A stretch of DNA of 57,116 bases, taken from positions 1-57,116 of the forward strand of contig CANRFG010000006.1 of assembly GCA_947629815.1 (NCBI GenBank), written 5' to 3'. The notes under the pieces were generated by a model, which was not told the origin of the DNA, did not search any database, and saw only the letters and a list, made by a program, of their open reading frames with translations. The position numbers were made by a program, and so were the translations under genes. Shown here piece after piece: positions 21,466 to 31,051 of this stretch; position 1 is the stretch's first letter; the number at the start of each line of letters is the position of its first letter. This DNA is from an uncultured Bacilli bacterium. GTDB taxonomy: Bacteria; Bacillota_I; Bacilli_A; RF39; UBA660.

Positions 21466-22965
21466 ATGAATAATGATTTAAAGATAATAGAGAAAAAATA
21501 TGGAGAAAAGATGAGCCATTTATGTAGGGCGTATTTTCCAATACTATTAGAACAAGAAGGTTTACTATCTAGATTAATGGAACAAAACTTTGAACCAAAT
21601 CATGGATTATATAACGATATTATTAAAAATAATCTTGAATTAACTTTTAAGCAATATATTTATAGTTTAGTAGATGTAGAAAATAAAAGAGATTTAGAAA
21701 TAGATAAAACACCAGAAGAATTACTAAGTGAAGCAGGATATATACTTTATAAATGTAAAAGTGAAAAAGATATACAAAAATTCAAAAAATATTATGCACG
21801 AGATGAAGAATTATGTACATTTAGAGGAGGAAGACTTAATAAATGTAGAGTATTTTTTGCAGTAAAAAAAGATGTTGATAATATTAAAAGAGAAAATTTT
21901 GATAATCCACAAAGACAAGATTTGTATGGAACATCTGTAATAAGTATACAATTTACTAAAGATGGAACAAATACATTATCTATAAAAAACAGGTATAATC
22001 ATAGAGTAAATAATCCAGATGCAACATTTTCAAATAATTTGGACAATATAATACCAGGCTTAACAAAAAGTTTTGAAAAATTTTATGGAATAAAACAACA
22101 ACAACATCTAGGTTCTATGTTAGAAATACCATGGTATGTTAGAGCGAATGATGGAAAATACTATAAATATAATTATGAGATTAATAACATATATTATTGT
22201 ACAGATAATGTTATAATCGATAATTTTAAAGTTAAAAGATTTCCTAAGGAACAATATATATTAATAGATTATTTTTTAGTTGATTTAAAAAGTAAAAAAG
22301 TATTTTTATATGATAAAGAAATAGAAGATTCATTTCCAAGTTCTTTTGGAAAAATAGATAAAATAGAAGTATTAAAAACAGCAAATGGTAGAAAAATACT
22401 TATGACACAAACAAATTTAAAAGATAAAATAGAAATAGAAATAGACCAAGAAAATAAAATATTAAAATTATATAATAATAATTTAAAAGAAATAGGAGAT
22501 TTTTTTCTATTTTATAATGAAAGTCTAACAAATTTTGAAGTACCAAAATTAACAATGGTAGGGGATGGTTTTTTATATTATAACAAAAACCTAACAAGTT
22601 TCGAAGTATCAAATTTAAAAGAAGTAGGAAACAGATTTCTATTTTATAACAAAAGTCTAACAAGTTTCGAAGCACCAAATTTGACAATAGTAGGAAATAG
22701 ATTTCTATTTTATAACCAAAGTCTAACAAGTTTTGAAGCACTAAATTTGACAATAGTAGGAGAGTGGCTTCTATATAATAACAATAGTCTAATAAATTTT
22801 ATAGCGCCAAATCTAACTACAATAGGAGATTTTTCTCTATTTTATAACGAAAGTTTAACAAGTTTTATAGCGCCAAATTTAACAAAAGTTGGAGTAGGTG
22901 TTTTATATAATAATAAAAATAACTTAAAGAATCATAAAATAAAAAATAAACGCTATAAGAATTAA
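21466..22965 (+). CDS. LRR-like protein, paralog of 19796-21301 (copy B)
   Basis: N-terminal approx 345 aa nearly identical to copy A; six diverged 22-aa repeats plus terminal unit. Confidence 0.8.
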   Translation: MNNDLKIIEKKYGEKMSHLCRAYFPILLEQEGLLSRLMEQNFEPNHGLYNDIIKNNLELTFKQYIYSLVDVENKRDLEIDKTPEELLSEAGYILYKCKSEKDIQKFKKYYARDEELCTFRGGRLNKCRVFFAVKKDVDNIKRENFDNPQRQDLYGTSVISIQFTKDGTNTLSIKNRYNHRVNNPDATFSNNLDNIIPGLTKSFEKFYGIKQQQHLGSMLEIPWYVRANDGKYYKYNYEINNIYYCTDNVIIDNFKVKRFPKEQYILIDYFLVDLKSKKVFLYDKEIEDSFPSSFGKIDKIEVLKTANGRKILMTQTNLKDKIEIEIDQENKILKLYNNNLKEIGDFFLFYNESLTNFEVPKLTMVGDGFLYYNKNLTSFEVSNLKEVGNRFLFYNKSLTSFEAPNLTIVGNRFLFYNQSLTSFEALNLTIVGEWLLYNNNSLINFIAPNLTTIGDFSLFYNESLTSFIAPNLTKVGVGVLYNNKNNLKNHKIKNKRYKN

Positions 22966-23051
22966 ATGAAAACTTAATAAAATTATCCTAAAAATATATA
23001 AAGCACATCAAGTTTAATTGATGAATTTAATTTATAAACTTAAGGAGGATT

Positions 23052-23657
23052 ATGAGTAAGTTATTTAAAATTTTAACGATAGTCTTGCTAATTCTTATAG
23101 TAGGATTTTATATTAACGACATTATTATATCAATTAAAGAACTTAATAATCCCTCTTATAACTCTAAAACTAATAATAGAGGGTTAGAAAAAGATGAAGT
23201 ACGATTAAAACCATATTATAAAACAATAACGGACATTGAAAATTTAAATGTTGAAAAACAACTTATAATTGATAAATTGAATGGAATAGATATATTTGAA
23301 GACAAAAATATAAAGATAGAAAGTATAGATATTATGATATTTTGTAATGACAGACATGGTAAAGCCTCTGGGGCTTTCACATTAAGAATGTCATTGTCAT
23401 CTAGAAATAAAATACTTGATATTTTAAAATCCATTAGTGAAGAATATATAGTAGGTAAAGATGAAAGCTTTTTTAGTATAATTGATTCTGAAAATACAAT
23501 TTTTAATTTTGATAATCTTGATTCTAGTTCTGGAAAAAGCAGTATCAATCTTCAAATTGTAGTTAGACTTCCATATGTATATAACATTAATGAAATAGAT
23601 AATAATGATGAATTTGTAAAATATTTTTTAGAAATTAATCAAAAAAATATTGAATAA
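23052..23657 (+). CDS. hypothetical protein with N-terminal TM segment
   Basis: MSKLFKILTIVLLILIVGFYINDIII; GGAGG upstream. Confidence 0.65.
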   Translation: MSKLFKILTIVLLILIVGFYINDIIISIKELNNPSYNSKTNNRGLEKDEVRLKPYYKTITDIENLNVEKQLIIDKLNGIDIFEDKNIKIESIDIMIFCNDRHGKASGAFTLRMSLSSRNKILDILKSISEEYIVGKDESFFSIIDSENTIFNFDNLDSSSGKSSINLQIVVRLPYVYNINEIDNNDEFVKYFLEINQKNIE

Positions 23658-23856
23658 TTATAAAAAGTTTACTAGTTAGAAAAAAGTTTAAAAAATGTTA
23701 TCCTTTTTATAATGCTTTCTATTTGTATTATTTTTTAATAATGATACAAGTTATACTATACATTTAAAATCGCATGTATTAGTAGGAAAAATCTTTGATG
23801 CAATGATAATTTGCAAATTTATAAAAAAAGTTTATAATATATTCGAAGGTGATTTT

Positions 23857-24678
23857 ATGAGAAATTTTAAATTTAATGTAAAATTGATAAGTTTAGTTAT
23901 GACAGGAGTAATACTAATAACATCTTGTTCAAATCAAAATAAAAATGATAATGAACAATCTTTAACAAATACAGTAGAAACAGAACAAAAAATTCCAAAC
24001 ATTGATTCATCAAATGTAGAAATATCAAAACCAGATACTAATACAGAAAAAGAACCTTCTAAAAATGAAAATACTTCTACTTCAAACGAAACAACAAATA
24101 AAGAACAAAAACCATCTGATACAACAGAACCACAAACAATACCAACTACTGAACAAATTATTGAAATAAATGAGAAAGATAGTGTTGTACTAGAAGAAAT
24201 TAAAAATTTAAAAAGTGATATAAAAGAAATATTAAATAGTGATACTGCAAAAGATATAAAAGAAACTTGTAAAAATGTATTTATCACATTAGTAGATTTC
24301 ATATTTTATGATGGAGATATAAAAGGAATTACATTTGATGAACTAAGCGATGCTGCAAAACAAGAATTTTTAAAAGAAGTCGATGAAATAGACAATTTAA
24401 TAATGAAAAAATTTCCAAATTATAAAGAAGAAATAAGTTCAAAAACTTCATCTGCTTATAATAAAGCAAAAGATTTAATAAAAAAAGGTGCAAACAATAT
24501 AAAAGATTTTGCTAAAGATAAATTAGGTGATGAAAACTATAATGCAATAAAAGAATTTAAAGATGAATTTAAACAAAGCGCATCAGTAGTTTGGGAAGAT
24601 TTAAAAGATGATATTAGTAATGTATATGGAAAAATAAAAGAAAAAATTAAAAATTGGTATGAGAATTTTAGAAATTAG
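23857..24678 (+). CDS. putative lipoprotein, Ser/Thr/Glu-rich linker then helical domain
   Basis: Start ATG 23857 after GAAGGTG; MTGVILITSCSNQ lipobox-like. Confidence 0.7.
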   Translation: MRNFKFNVKLISLVMTGVILITSCSNQNKNDNEQSLTNTVETEQKIPNIDSSNVEISKPDTNTEKEPSKNENTSTSNETTNKEQKPSDTTEPQTIPTTEQIIEINEKDSVVLEEIKNLKSDIKEILNSDTAKDIKETCKNVFITLVDFIFYDGDIKGITFDELSDAAKQEFLKEVDEIDNLIMKKFPNYKEEISSKTSSAYNKAKDLIKKGANNIKDFAKDKLGDENYNAIKEFKDEFKQSASVVWEDLKDDISNVYGKIKEKIKNWYENFRN

Positions 24679-24715
24679 ATTGACTAATTTATGTATTTAT
24701 TATACAATTTAACTG

Positions 24716-24912
24716 TAAATGTGATGAATAGGACATGACAATAATAAATTTTATAAAAGTGATTTGAGGATAGTGTGAACTCAATTATAAAATCTTATTG
24801 TTCCTACCTATGAACAGTCTCGAAAGAGTAACCGGTTTTTACCGTTATTTAAATTAAGAAAAATAGAGGATGGTACCGTGCTTATGCACTCCTTAAGTAC
24901 TATCTTTTTTTT
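24716..24912 (+). ncRNA. T-box leader of proS
   Basis: GGATGGTACCGTGC antiterminator/T-box element, terminator GATGGTAC...GTACTATC + T9, directly upstream of an aminoacyl-tRNA synthetase; CCT triplets (24803, 24807) each followed by A in the putative specifier region. Confidence 0.9.
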
Positions 24913-24927
24913 TGAAGGAGGATTTTT

Positions 24928-26358
24928 ATGAAAGAAAACAAATTAAAAGAAATTACAAGTCGTGATGTGGATTTTGCTAAATGGTATACTGATGTTGTAA
25001 GAGCTGCACATTTAGCTGATTATTCATCAGTTAAAGGTTGTATTGTAATAGAACCAAACGGATATGCAATATGGGAACGCATGCAAGAAATACTAGATAA
25101 AGAATTTAAAAAATTAGGACATGTTAATTGTCAAATGCCGTTATTAATACCAGAAAATTTATTAAAAAAAGAAGGAGATTTAGTAGAAGGTTTTGCTCCT
25201 GAAGTAGCATGGGTAACAAAAGGTGGAGAAAAAGAACTAGAAGAAAAATTATGTATAAGACCTACTAGTGAAACTTTATTTTGCGACTACTATGCAACAC
25301 ATGTAAAATCATACAGAGATTTACCAAAACTTTACAATCAATGGTGTAATGTTTTAAGATGGGAAAAAGAAACAAGACCATTTTTAAGAAGTAGAGAATT
25401 TTTATGGCAAGAAGGACATACAATTCATTCAACTCGTGAAGAAGCTATAAAAGAAACAGATAGAATGATGGATGTTTATTATAGATTTCATCATGATGTT
25501 TTGGCAATCCCTTCTATTAAAGGTAAAAAAACAGAAAAAGAAAAATTTGCAGGTGCAGAATATACATTGACAAATGAAGCACTTATGTATAATGGTTTTT
25601 CATTACAATTAGGGACATCACATTATTTTGGACAAAAATTTTCAAAAGCTTATGGTGTAACATTTACTAATAAAGAAAATAAAGAAGAATATCCTTATCA
25701 AACATCATGGGGTATAACTACTAGAATGATAGGTGCATTAATAATGGTTCATAGTGATGATTATGGACTTGTATTACCACCTAAAATCGCACCAAAACAA
25801 GTTGTTATTATACCAATAGGTGATAGCGAAGAAGTAAATAATTTATCAAAAGAAATAGAAGAAAAATTACTAAACAATGAAATAAGTGCTTATATAGATA
25901 ATAGTGAAAAATCACCAGGATTTAAATTTTCAGAAGCAGAAGTAAATGGTATTCCAATAAGAATAGAAATAGGAAAAAGAGATTTAGAACAAAATATAAT
26001 AACATTTGTAAGAAGAGATACAAGAGAAAAAATAACTAAACAAATCGATATAGATATAGTAACTTTTACTAAAAATTTATTAGATACTATACAAAAAGAT
26101 ATGTATGAAAAAGCAAAAAAAAGAAGAGATGAACTTACATTTAAAGCAACTAACTTAAAGGAAATGGAAAATATTTTAAATACTCAACCAGGATTTATTT
26201 ATGGTTTATGGTGTGGAGATAGTAAATGTGAAGAAAAAATAAAAGAAATAAAAGGTTGTAAATCAAGATGTATCGTAGATGATAAAGAAATTGATGGAAA
26301 TTGTGTATGTTGTGGTAAGAAAGCAGAGTATAATGTAATATGGGGTATTCAATATTAG
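24928..26358 (+). CDS. proS: prolyl-tRNA synthetase, short archaeal/eukaryotic-like (ProS type 3) form
   Basis: DFAKWYTDVVRAAHLADYSSVKGCIVIEPNGYAIWE; CIRPTSETLF; FLWQEGHT; C-terminal Cys-rich zinc-like region. Confidence 0.94.
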   Translation: MKENKLKEITSRDVDFAKWYTDVVRAAHLADYSSVKGCIVIEPNGYAIWERMQEILDKEFKKLGHVNCQMPLLIPENLLKKEGDLVEGFAPEVAWVTKGGEKELEEKLCIRPTSETLFCDYYATHVKSYRDLPKLYNQWCNVLRWEKETRPFLRSREFLWQEGHTIHSTREEAIKETDRMMDVYYRFHHDVLAIPSIKGKKTEKEKFAGAEYTLTNEALMYNGFSLQLGTSHYFGQKFSKAYGVTFTNKENKEEYPYQTSWGITTRMIGALIMVHSDDYGLVLPPKIAPKQVVIIPIGDSEEVNNLSKEIEEKLLNNEISAYIDNSEKSPGFKFSEAEVNGIPIRIEIGKRDLEQNIITFVRRDTREKITKQIDIDIVTFTKNLLDTIQKDMYEKAKKRRDELTFKATNLKEMENILNTQPGFIYGLWCGDSKCEEKIKEIKGCKSRCIVDDKEIDGNCVCCGKKAEYNVIWGIQY

Positions 26359-26456
26359 AGCATTAGCTCTTTTTCTTTTTAAACACTTTACATATTGGAA
26401 ATAATTGGTATGTACTTTTCTGTCGAATTTTGATATAATTAAGTAAGCTATGGGAA

Positions 26457-28601
26457 GTGATGAGCGTGAATAAATTCAAAAAAATAATTTCAATAATTTT
26501 ATGTATTGGATTTTTACTAGAAACAATTCCTGTATATGCTGCTAGTAATAGAACAGGAGCGATAACAACAAGTGCGAATTTTAGAAATAAACCAACAACA
26601 AGTGGTTCAACTATATATTCCACTTTATCAACAGGAACTGTTTTTACTATTTTAGATGAAGAAGATAAAGGTAATGGTTGTAATGATAAATGGTATAAAA
26701 TTTCTTACTCAGATAAAACAGGTTATGTTTGTTCTTCTTATTCAATTGAATTAGATGAAACTCATAAAGATGCATCTGCTTATATAGTAGAAGAAAAAAT
26801 ATTAAAAAAAGGTCCAAATAATTCATCAACAACATTAACTGAAATACCAACAGGGTCATCTATAACTATTTTAGGTGAGTCTTCTAGTTGGTACTATATA
26901 AAATATAATGACCAAGTAGGATTTATAAATTCAAATAGAGTAACAATTATTCCAGATGAAGATACAGATGAAGAATTCAAAAAAAATGTATTAGTTAATT
27001 TTCCAACTAGTTATCACCCTTATTTAATAGAAATGCATAATGACCATCCAAATTGGATATTTGAAGCATTTCAAACAGGTGTAGATTTTAATACAGCTTT
27101 ACAAAAAGAGTCAGCAGTTGGTGTAAGTTTAACTAATAGTACTTCACAAGGATTCTATTCAACAGCAGGTGGAGCATATGATTATAAAACAGATACTTTT
27201 TACTTAAAAGAAGGAAGTAGTTGGTATGCTGCAAATTCACAAGCAATATCTTATTATATGGACCCTAGAACATACTTAAATGAAATAACAATATTTGCTT
27301 TTGAAAAATTATCATACGATAAAAATTTACACACAGAAGAAGCAGTAAATTCTACTTTAGCAAATTTTCCTAATTTATCAGTTTATTCAAAAGATTTTAT
27401 AACAGCTGCAGAAGAAACAAATGTTAGTCCAATACATTTAGCTTCTAGAGTTGTACAAGAAATAGGTTCAAGTACAACTGCAATTTCAGGAACAACAGAG
27501 TTTACTTGTGATGGAAAACCACAAGTATATTCACATTATTACAACTTCTTTAATATAGGAGCATACACATCAGAAAATCCTGTAATATTAGGATTATGTT
27601 ACGCAAAAAATAAAGGTTGGAATACACCAGCTAAAGCAATAGCGGGTGGTGCGTCAACAATTTCAAATGGTTATATAAATGCAGGTCAAGATACGATTTA
27701 TTTGGAAAAATATAATGTTAAGGATGGAAATGTTGTAACATCCCATCAATATATGACAAATATAGCAGCCCCTGTTAGTGAATCAAATATAACATATAAT
27801 GCATATAAAAAAGCAGGTATTTTAGATGGAAACTTTGTATTTAAAATTCCTGTATATAAAGAAGGAACACTTCCAGAAAAGGCTTCTACACTTCCTTCTC
27901 CAGGGAATCCTAATAACTATTTAAAAACAGTATTAATAAATGGAAATATATTAGAAACATTTAATTTAGATGAAACAACACATACTATAAATTTACCATC
28001 AAATGCAAAAAGCGTAACTATATCAGGATTACCTGTAAGTTCTAAATCATCAGTAACAGGTGGAGGAACAATAGATTTAACAAAAACACAACAAGCAACC
28101 CTTACAGTAAAAGCTCAAAACAGAACTACTAGGACATATACTTTTAATTTTGCTTTAGTTAATCCTGCTTCAAATAGTGTTCAAGATATAGTAAATAATA
28201 TTGGCGTTAAAAATGATGGAACTTATATATATGGAATAAATAACAAAACAACAACAGATTTAATTAAAGAAATAACAAGTAAAAACGCAAGTGCTAAAAT
28301 ACAATTTTATGATAGTTCATCTAAAGTTAAAACAAGTACTTCATTTAATACAGGAGATACATTAACTATTAGTATTGATTCTGATACAAAAACATATAAA
28401 TTAGTAGTACTTGGTGATACAAATGGTGATGCTAAAATAGATATATTGGATTTGTTAAAAGTTCAAAAAAATATATTAGGTTCAAGTAAATTAACTGATG
28501 AATATTTAAGAGCAGCAAATGTAAATTCAGATGAAAAAGTTGATATATTAGATTTACTTAAAGTTCAAAAAAATATATTAGGTCAAGGAACTATTGAATA
28601 G
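26457..28601 (+). CDS. secreted SH3b + N-acetylglucosaminidase-type hydrolase with cadherin-like domain and C-terminal dockerin
   Basis: Signal peptide; two SH3b-like modules; glucosaminidase-like segment SVYSKDFITAAEETNVSPIHLASRVVQEIGSS...YYNFFNIGAY; duplicated dockerin DTNGDAKIDILDLLKVQKNILG / VNSDEKVDILDLLKVQKNILG. Confidence 0.88.
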   Translation: MMSVNKFKKIISIILCIGFLLETIPVYAASNRTGAITTSANFRNKPTTSGSTIYSTLSTGTVFTILDEEDKGNGCNDKWYKISYSDKTGYVCSSYSIELDETHKDASAYIVEEKILKKGPNNSSTTLTEIPTGSSITILGESSSWYYIKYNDQVGFINSNRVTIIPDEDTDEEFKKNVLVNFPTSYHPYLIEMHNDHPNWIFEAFQTGVDFNTALQKESAVGVSLTNSTSQGFYSTAGGAYDYKTDTFYLKEGSSWYAANSQAISYYMDPRTYLNEITIFAFEKLSYDKNLHTEEAVNSTLANFPNLSVYSKDFITAAEETNVSPIHLASRVVQEIGSSTTAISGTTEFTCDGKPQVYSHYYNFFNIGAYTSENPVILGLCYAKNKGWNTPAKAIAGGASTISNGYINAGQDTIYLEKYNVKDGNVVTSHQYMTNIAAPVSESNITYNAYKKAGILDGNFVFKIPVYKEGTLPEKASTLPSPGNPNNYLKTVLINGNILETFNLDETTHTINLPSNAKSVTISGLPVSSKSSVTGGGTIDLTKTQQATLTVKAQNRTTRTYTFNFALVNPASNSVQDIVNNIGVKNDGTYIYGINNKTTTDLIKEITSKNASAKIQFYDSSSKVKTSTSFNTGDTLTISIDSDTKTYKLVVLGDTNGDAKIDILDLLKVQKNILGSSKLTDEYLRAANVNSDEKVDILDLLKVQKNILGQGTIE

Positions 28602-28610
28602 GAGGTAAAA

Positions 28611-30065
28611 ATGAAAAAAAATAAATTATTACTATTTATAGTTTTCATGTTTTTAAGTTTAATAAATGTTAAAGCCTTTGCTTCAACAAGTGTAGGTATA
28701 AGTGCATCATCTTCAACAACAGTTGGAAATGTTATAACTGCAACAGTTACAATTTCTTCTAGTGACCCTTTAGGCTCTTGGGATTTCATAATAGGATATG
28801 ATAGTTCAAAATTAACACTTTTAGATAATGCAAATCAAAGAGTAGTTGGATATGGAGATGGAAATGTAAAAAGTAAATCTTATACATTTAGATTTAGTAC
28901 AAAAGCAACAGGAAGTGCGAGAATATATGTAGATAGTGCATCTTATTATAATTGGGATGAAAAATCAGAAAATGTTACAAAAGGTTCAAAGACTATAACA
29001 ATAAATCCAAAAAAAGTAAATACACCAGCTAGTTATAGTTCAAATAATTATTTATCTAGTTTAACTATAGAAGGATATGAGTTAACTCCAACCTTTAATA
29101 ATGCAGTTTTAGAATATAGTGTTAATTTACCAAAAGAAACTTATAATGTTAAAGTAGACGCTAAAACACAAGATAGTAAAGCAAAAGTAACAGGAATTGG
29201 TGATATAACACTTGTAGATGGTGAAAATAAATTAGAAATAAAAGTAACAGCAGAAAATGGTAATGTTAGAACTTATGTAATAAAAGCTATAGTAGAAGAG
29301 CCAAATCCAATAAAAGTAACAATAGATAATAAAGAATATACAATAGTTAGAAAAAAAGAGGGACTAGAAATTCCTTCTAATTATAGAGAAACTACTATTG
29401 ATATTAGTGGTGAATCTGTTTTATCTTTTCATGGTGATGTTACTAATTATAATTTAGTTGCGCTAAAAGATAGTAATGGAAATATTGGATTGTATATTTA
29501 TAATTCTAATGATGAAACTTACACATCATATAAAGAATTAAAATTTAATTCAATAAATGTATATCCATATAGTATAGAAGATAATAAAATACTAGATGGA
29601 TATGAAAAAAGTAAAATGACTATAAATAATAATGAAGTAGAAGTATTACAAAATAAAAATAGTTATCCAATAATTTATGGAATGAATTTATCTACAGGTG
29701 AAGTATCATATTATACATATGATGCAAAAGAAAATACACTTCAAAGATATAATGAAGAAGCTAACAATAAGAATAAAGAAGATAATAAGAAAAATCTTTA
29801 TATGATATATGGATTAGGTTCACTTTGTATTTTAGAGTTATTAATATTAATAATAGTTTTAGCTGTTAAAAATAAAAAAACAAATAAAAAATTAGAAGAA
29901 ACATTAGAAAAAACAATGAAATTTAATCCTATTAATGAAGAAGAAATACAAGAAAAAAGTAAAAAAGAATTAAAAAAAGAAGAAAAACAAAGATTGAAAG
30001 AAGAAAAGAAAAAATTAAAACAATCTAAAAAGAATAAAGGAAATGATGATATGGAACAATTATAA
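28611..30065 (+). CDS. cohesin domain surface protein with cadherin-like domain and C-terminal TM anchor
   Basis: TSVGISASSSTTVGNVITATVTISSSDPLGSWDFIIGYDSSKLTLLD cohesin-like; YLSSLTIEGYELTPTFNNAVLEYSVNLP cadherin-like; TM LYMIYGLGSLCILELLILIIVLAV then charged tail. Confidence 0.85.
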   Translation: MKKNKLLLFIVFMFLSLINVKAFASTSVGISASSSTTVGNVITATVTISSSDPLGSWDFIIGYDSSKLTLLDNANQRVVGYGDGNVKSKSYTFRFSTKATGSARIYVDSASYYNWDEKSENVTKGSKTITINPKKVNTPASYSSNNYLSSLTIEGYELTPTFNNAVLEYSVNLPKETYNVKVDAKTQDSKAKVTGIGDITLVDGENKLEIKVTAENGNVRTYVIKAIVEEPNPIKVTIDNKEYTIVRKKEGLEIPSNYRETTIDISGESVLSFHGDVTNYNLVALKDSNGNIGLYIYNSNDETYTSYKELKFNSINVYPYSIEDNKILDGYEKSKMTINNNEVEVLQNKNSYPIIYGMNLSTGEVSYYTYDAKENTLQRYNEEANNKNKEDNKKNLYMIYGLGSLCILELLILIIVLAVKNKKTNKKLEETLEKTMKFNPINEEEIQEKSKKELKKEEKQRLKEEKKKLKQSKKNKGNDDMEQL

Positions 30066-30080
30066 CCCATATCTTTTTTC
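30048..30080 (+). terminator. intrinsic terminator overlapping the end of the cohesin gene
   Basis: GATATGG...CCATATC then TTTTTT. Confidence 0.7.
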
Positions 30081-30187
30081 ATAGATTTAATAAAATTAAA
30101 CTTTTCAAAACTTGATTTTAATAATAATATTTTAATTGAATTTGTAATTTATAAAATAATTTAAATTGTTTTAAACAAAAATGTTTT

Positions 30188-30230
30188 TTGACAATTACAC
30201 TGAAAAATGATATAATTTCAGTGTAATTGT
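30188..30230 (+). promoter_or_regulatory. abiE promoter with embedded 15-bp perfect inverted repeat
   Basis: TTGACA 30188-30193, 17 nt, TATAAT 30211-30216; ACAATTACACTGAAA (30191-30205) and its exact reverse complement TTTCAGTGTAATTGT (30216-30230). Confidence 0.85.
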
Positions 30231-30247
30231 TATAGGAGGGGAAAATT

Positions 30248-31051
30248 ATGAAAAAAAATGAAAAAATTAAGTTTAGAATAGACTATGAAGTTCTCAATAA
30301 CTATGTTGAAGCAATTAATTCAACAAACAAATCGATGAGTCAAATAAAGAAAGACATGGAAAAACAAACTAAATCTATTAAAAAAGGACTAAAAAGTATC
30401 AATATTATGACAGATATAATTACAAATTTTAAAATAGAATATCCAAATGAAAAAATAAAAATTAATACTGATATTATTAAACAAATAATGAAAGTAAATA
30501 ATGGCATGCTTACTACAAGAATGATAGAACCATTAAATATTAGTAGACTATATCTTTCAACAATGCAAAATAATAATATAATAGAAAAAATATCAAGAGG
30601 AATTTATATTTTTCCTAGTACATTCGAAGATAGTTATTTTTCATTTCAACAAAAATATAGAAAAGCTATTTTTTCGCATATGAATGCTCTATATTTTTAT
30701 GGTATGACAGAAGAATTCCCATATAATTATACAGTAACTGTTCCACAAAGTTATCATGTTGATACAGTAAATGAGAAATCTAATGTGTTTTATGTGTCTA
30801 ATGATATATATGAATTGGGTGTAGTAGAAGTTGAAACTCCAAACGGAAATAAAGTAAGAGCTTATGATAAAGAAAGATGTATTTGTGATATTATAAGGTC
30901 AAAAGGTAGAATGGATTCTGAACAAGTAAAAAAAACTATTAAATGGTACATTCAAAGTCATGATAAAAATATAGCAAAACTATCTCAATATTCAAAAAAA
31001 ATGGGTATAAATGAAAAAGTAATGGAAATGGTTGGTGAAGCGTATAACTAG
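30248..31051 (+). CDS. abiEi: AbiEi-family antitoxin (type IV TA)
   Basis: wHTH-like MLTTRMIEPLNISRLYLSTMQNNNIIEKISRGIYIFPS; FSHMNALYFYGMTEEFPYNYTVTVPQ; paired with AbiEii. Confidence 0.88.
   Translation: MKKNEKIKFRIDYEVLNNYVEAINSTNKSMSQIKKDMEKQTKSIKKGLKSINIMTDIITNFKIEYPNEKIKINTDIIKQIMKVNNGMLTTRMIEPLNISRLYLSTMQNNNIIEKISRGIYIFPSTFEDSYFSFQQKYRKAIFSHMNALYFYGMTEEFPYNYTVTVPQSYHVDTVNEKSNVFYVSNDIYELGVVEVETPNGNKVRAYDKERCICDIIRSKGRMDSEQVKKTIKWYIQSHDKNIAKLSQYSKKMGINEKVMEMVGEAYN

Noticed and set aside
22400-22753. Repetitive 117-aa minus-strand ORF
   Set aside because: Antisense of the 22-aa LRR array; repeat pattern is inherited from the sense gene
23934-24302. 122-aa minus-strand ORF opposite the lipoprotein
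   Set aside because: Ser/Phe/Val-rich complement of a Thr/Glu/Lys-rich linker; no independent start signals
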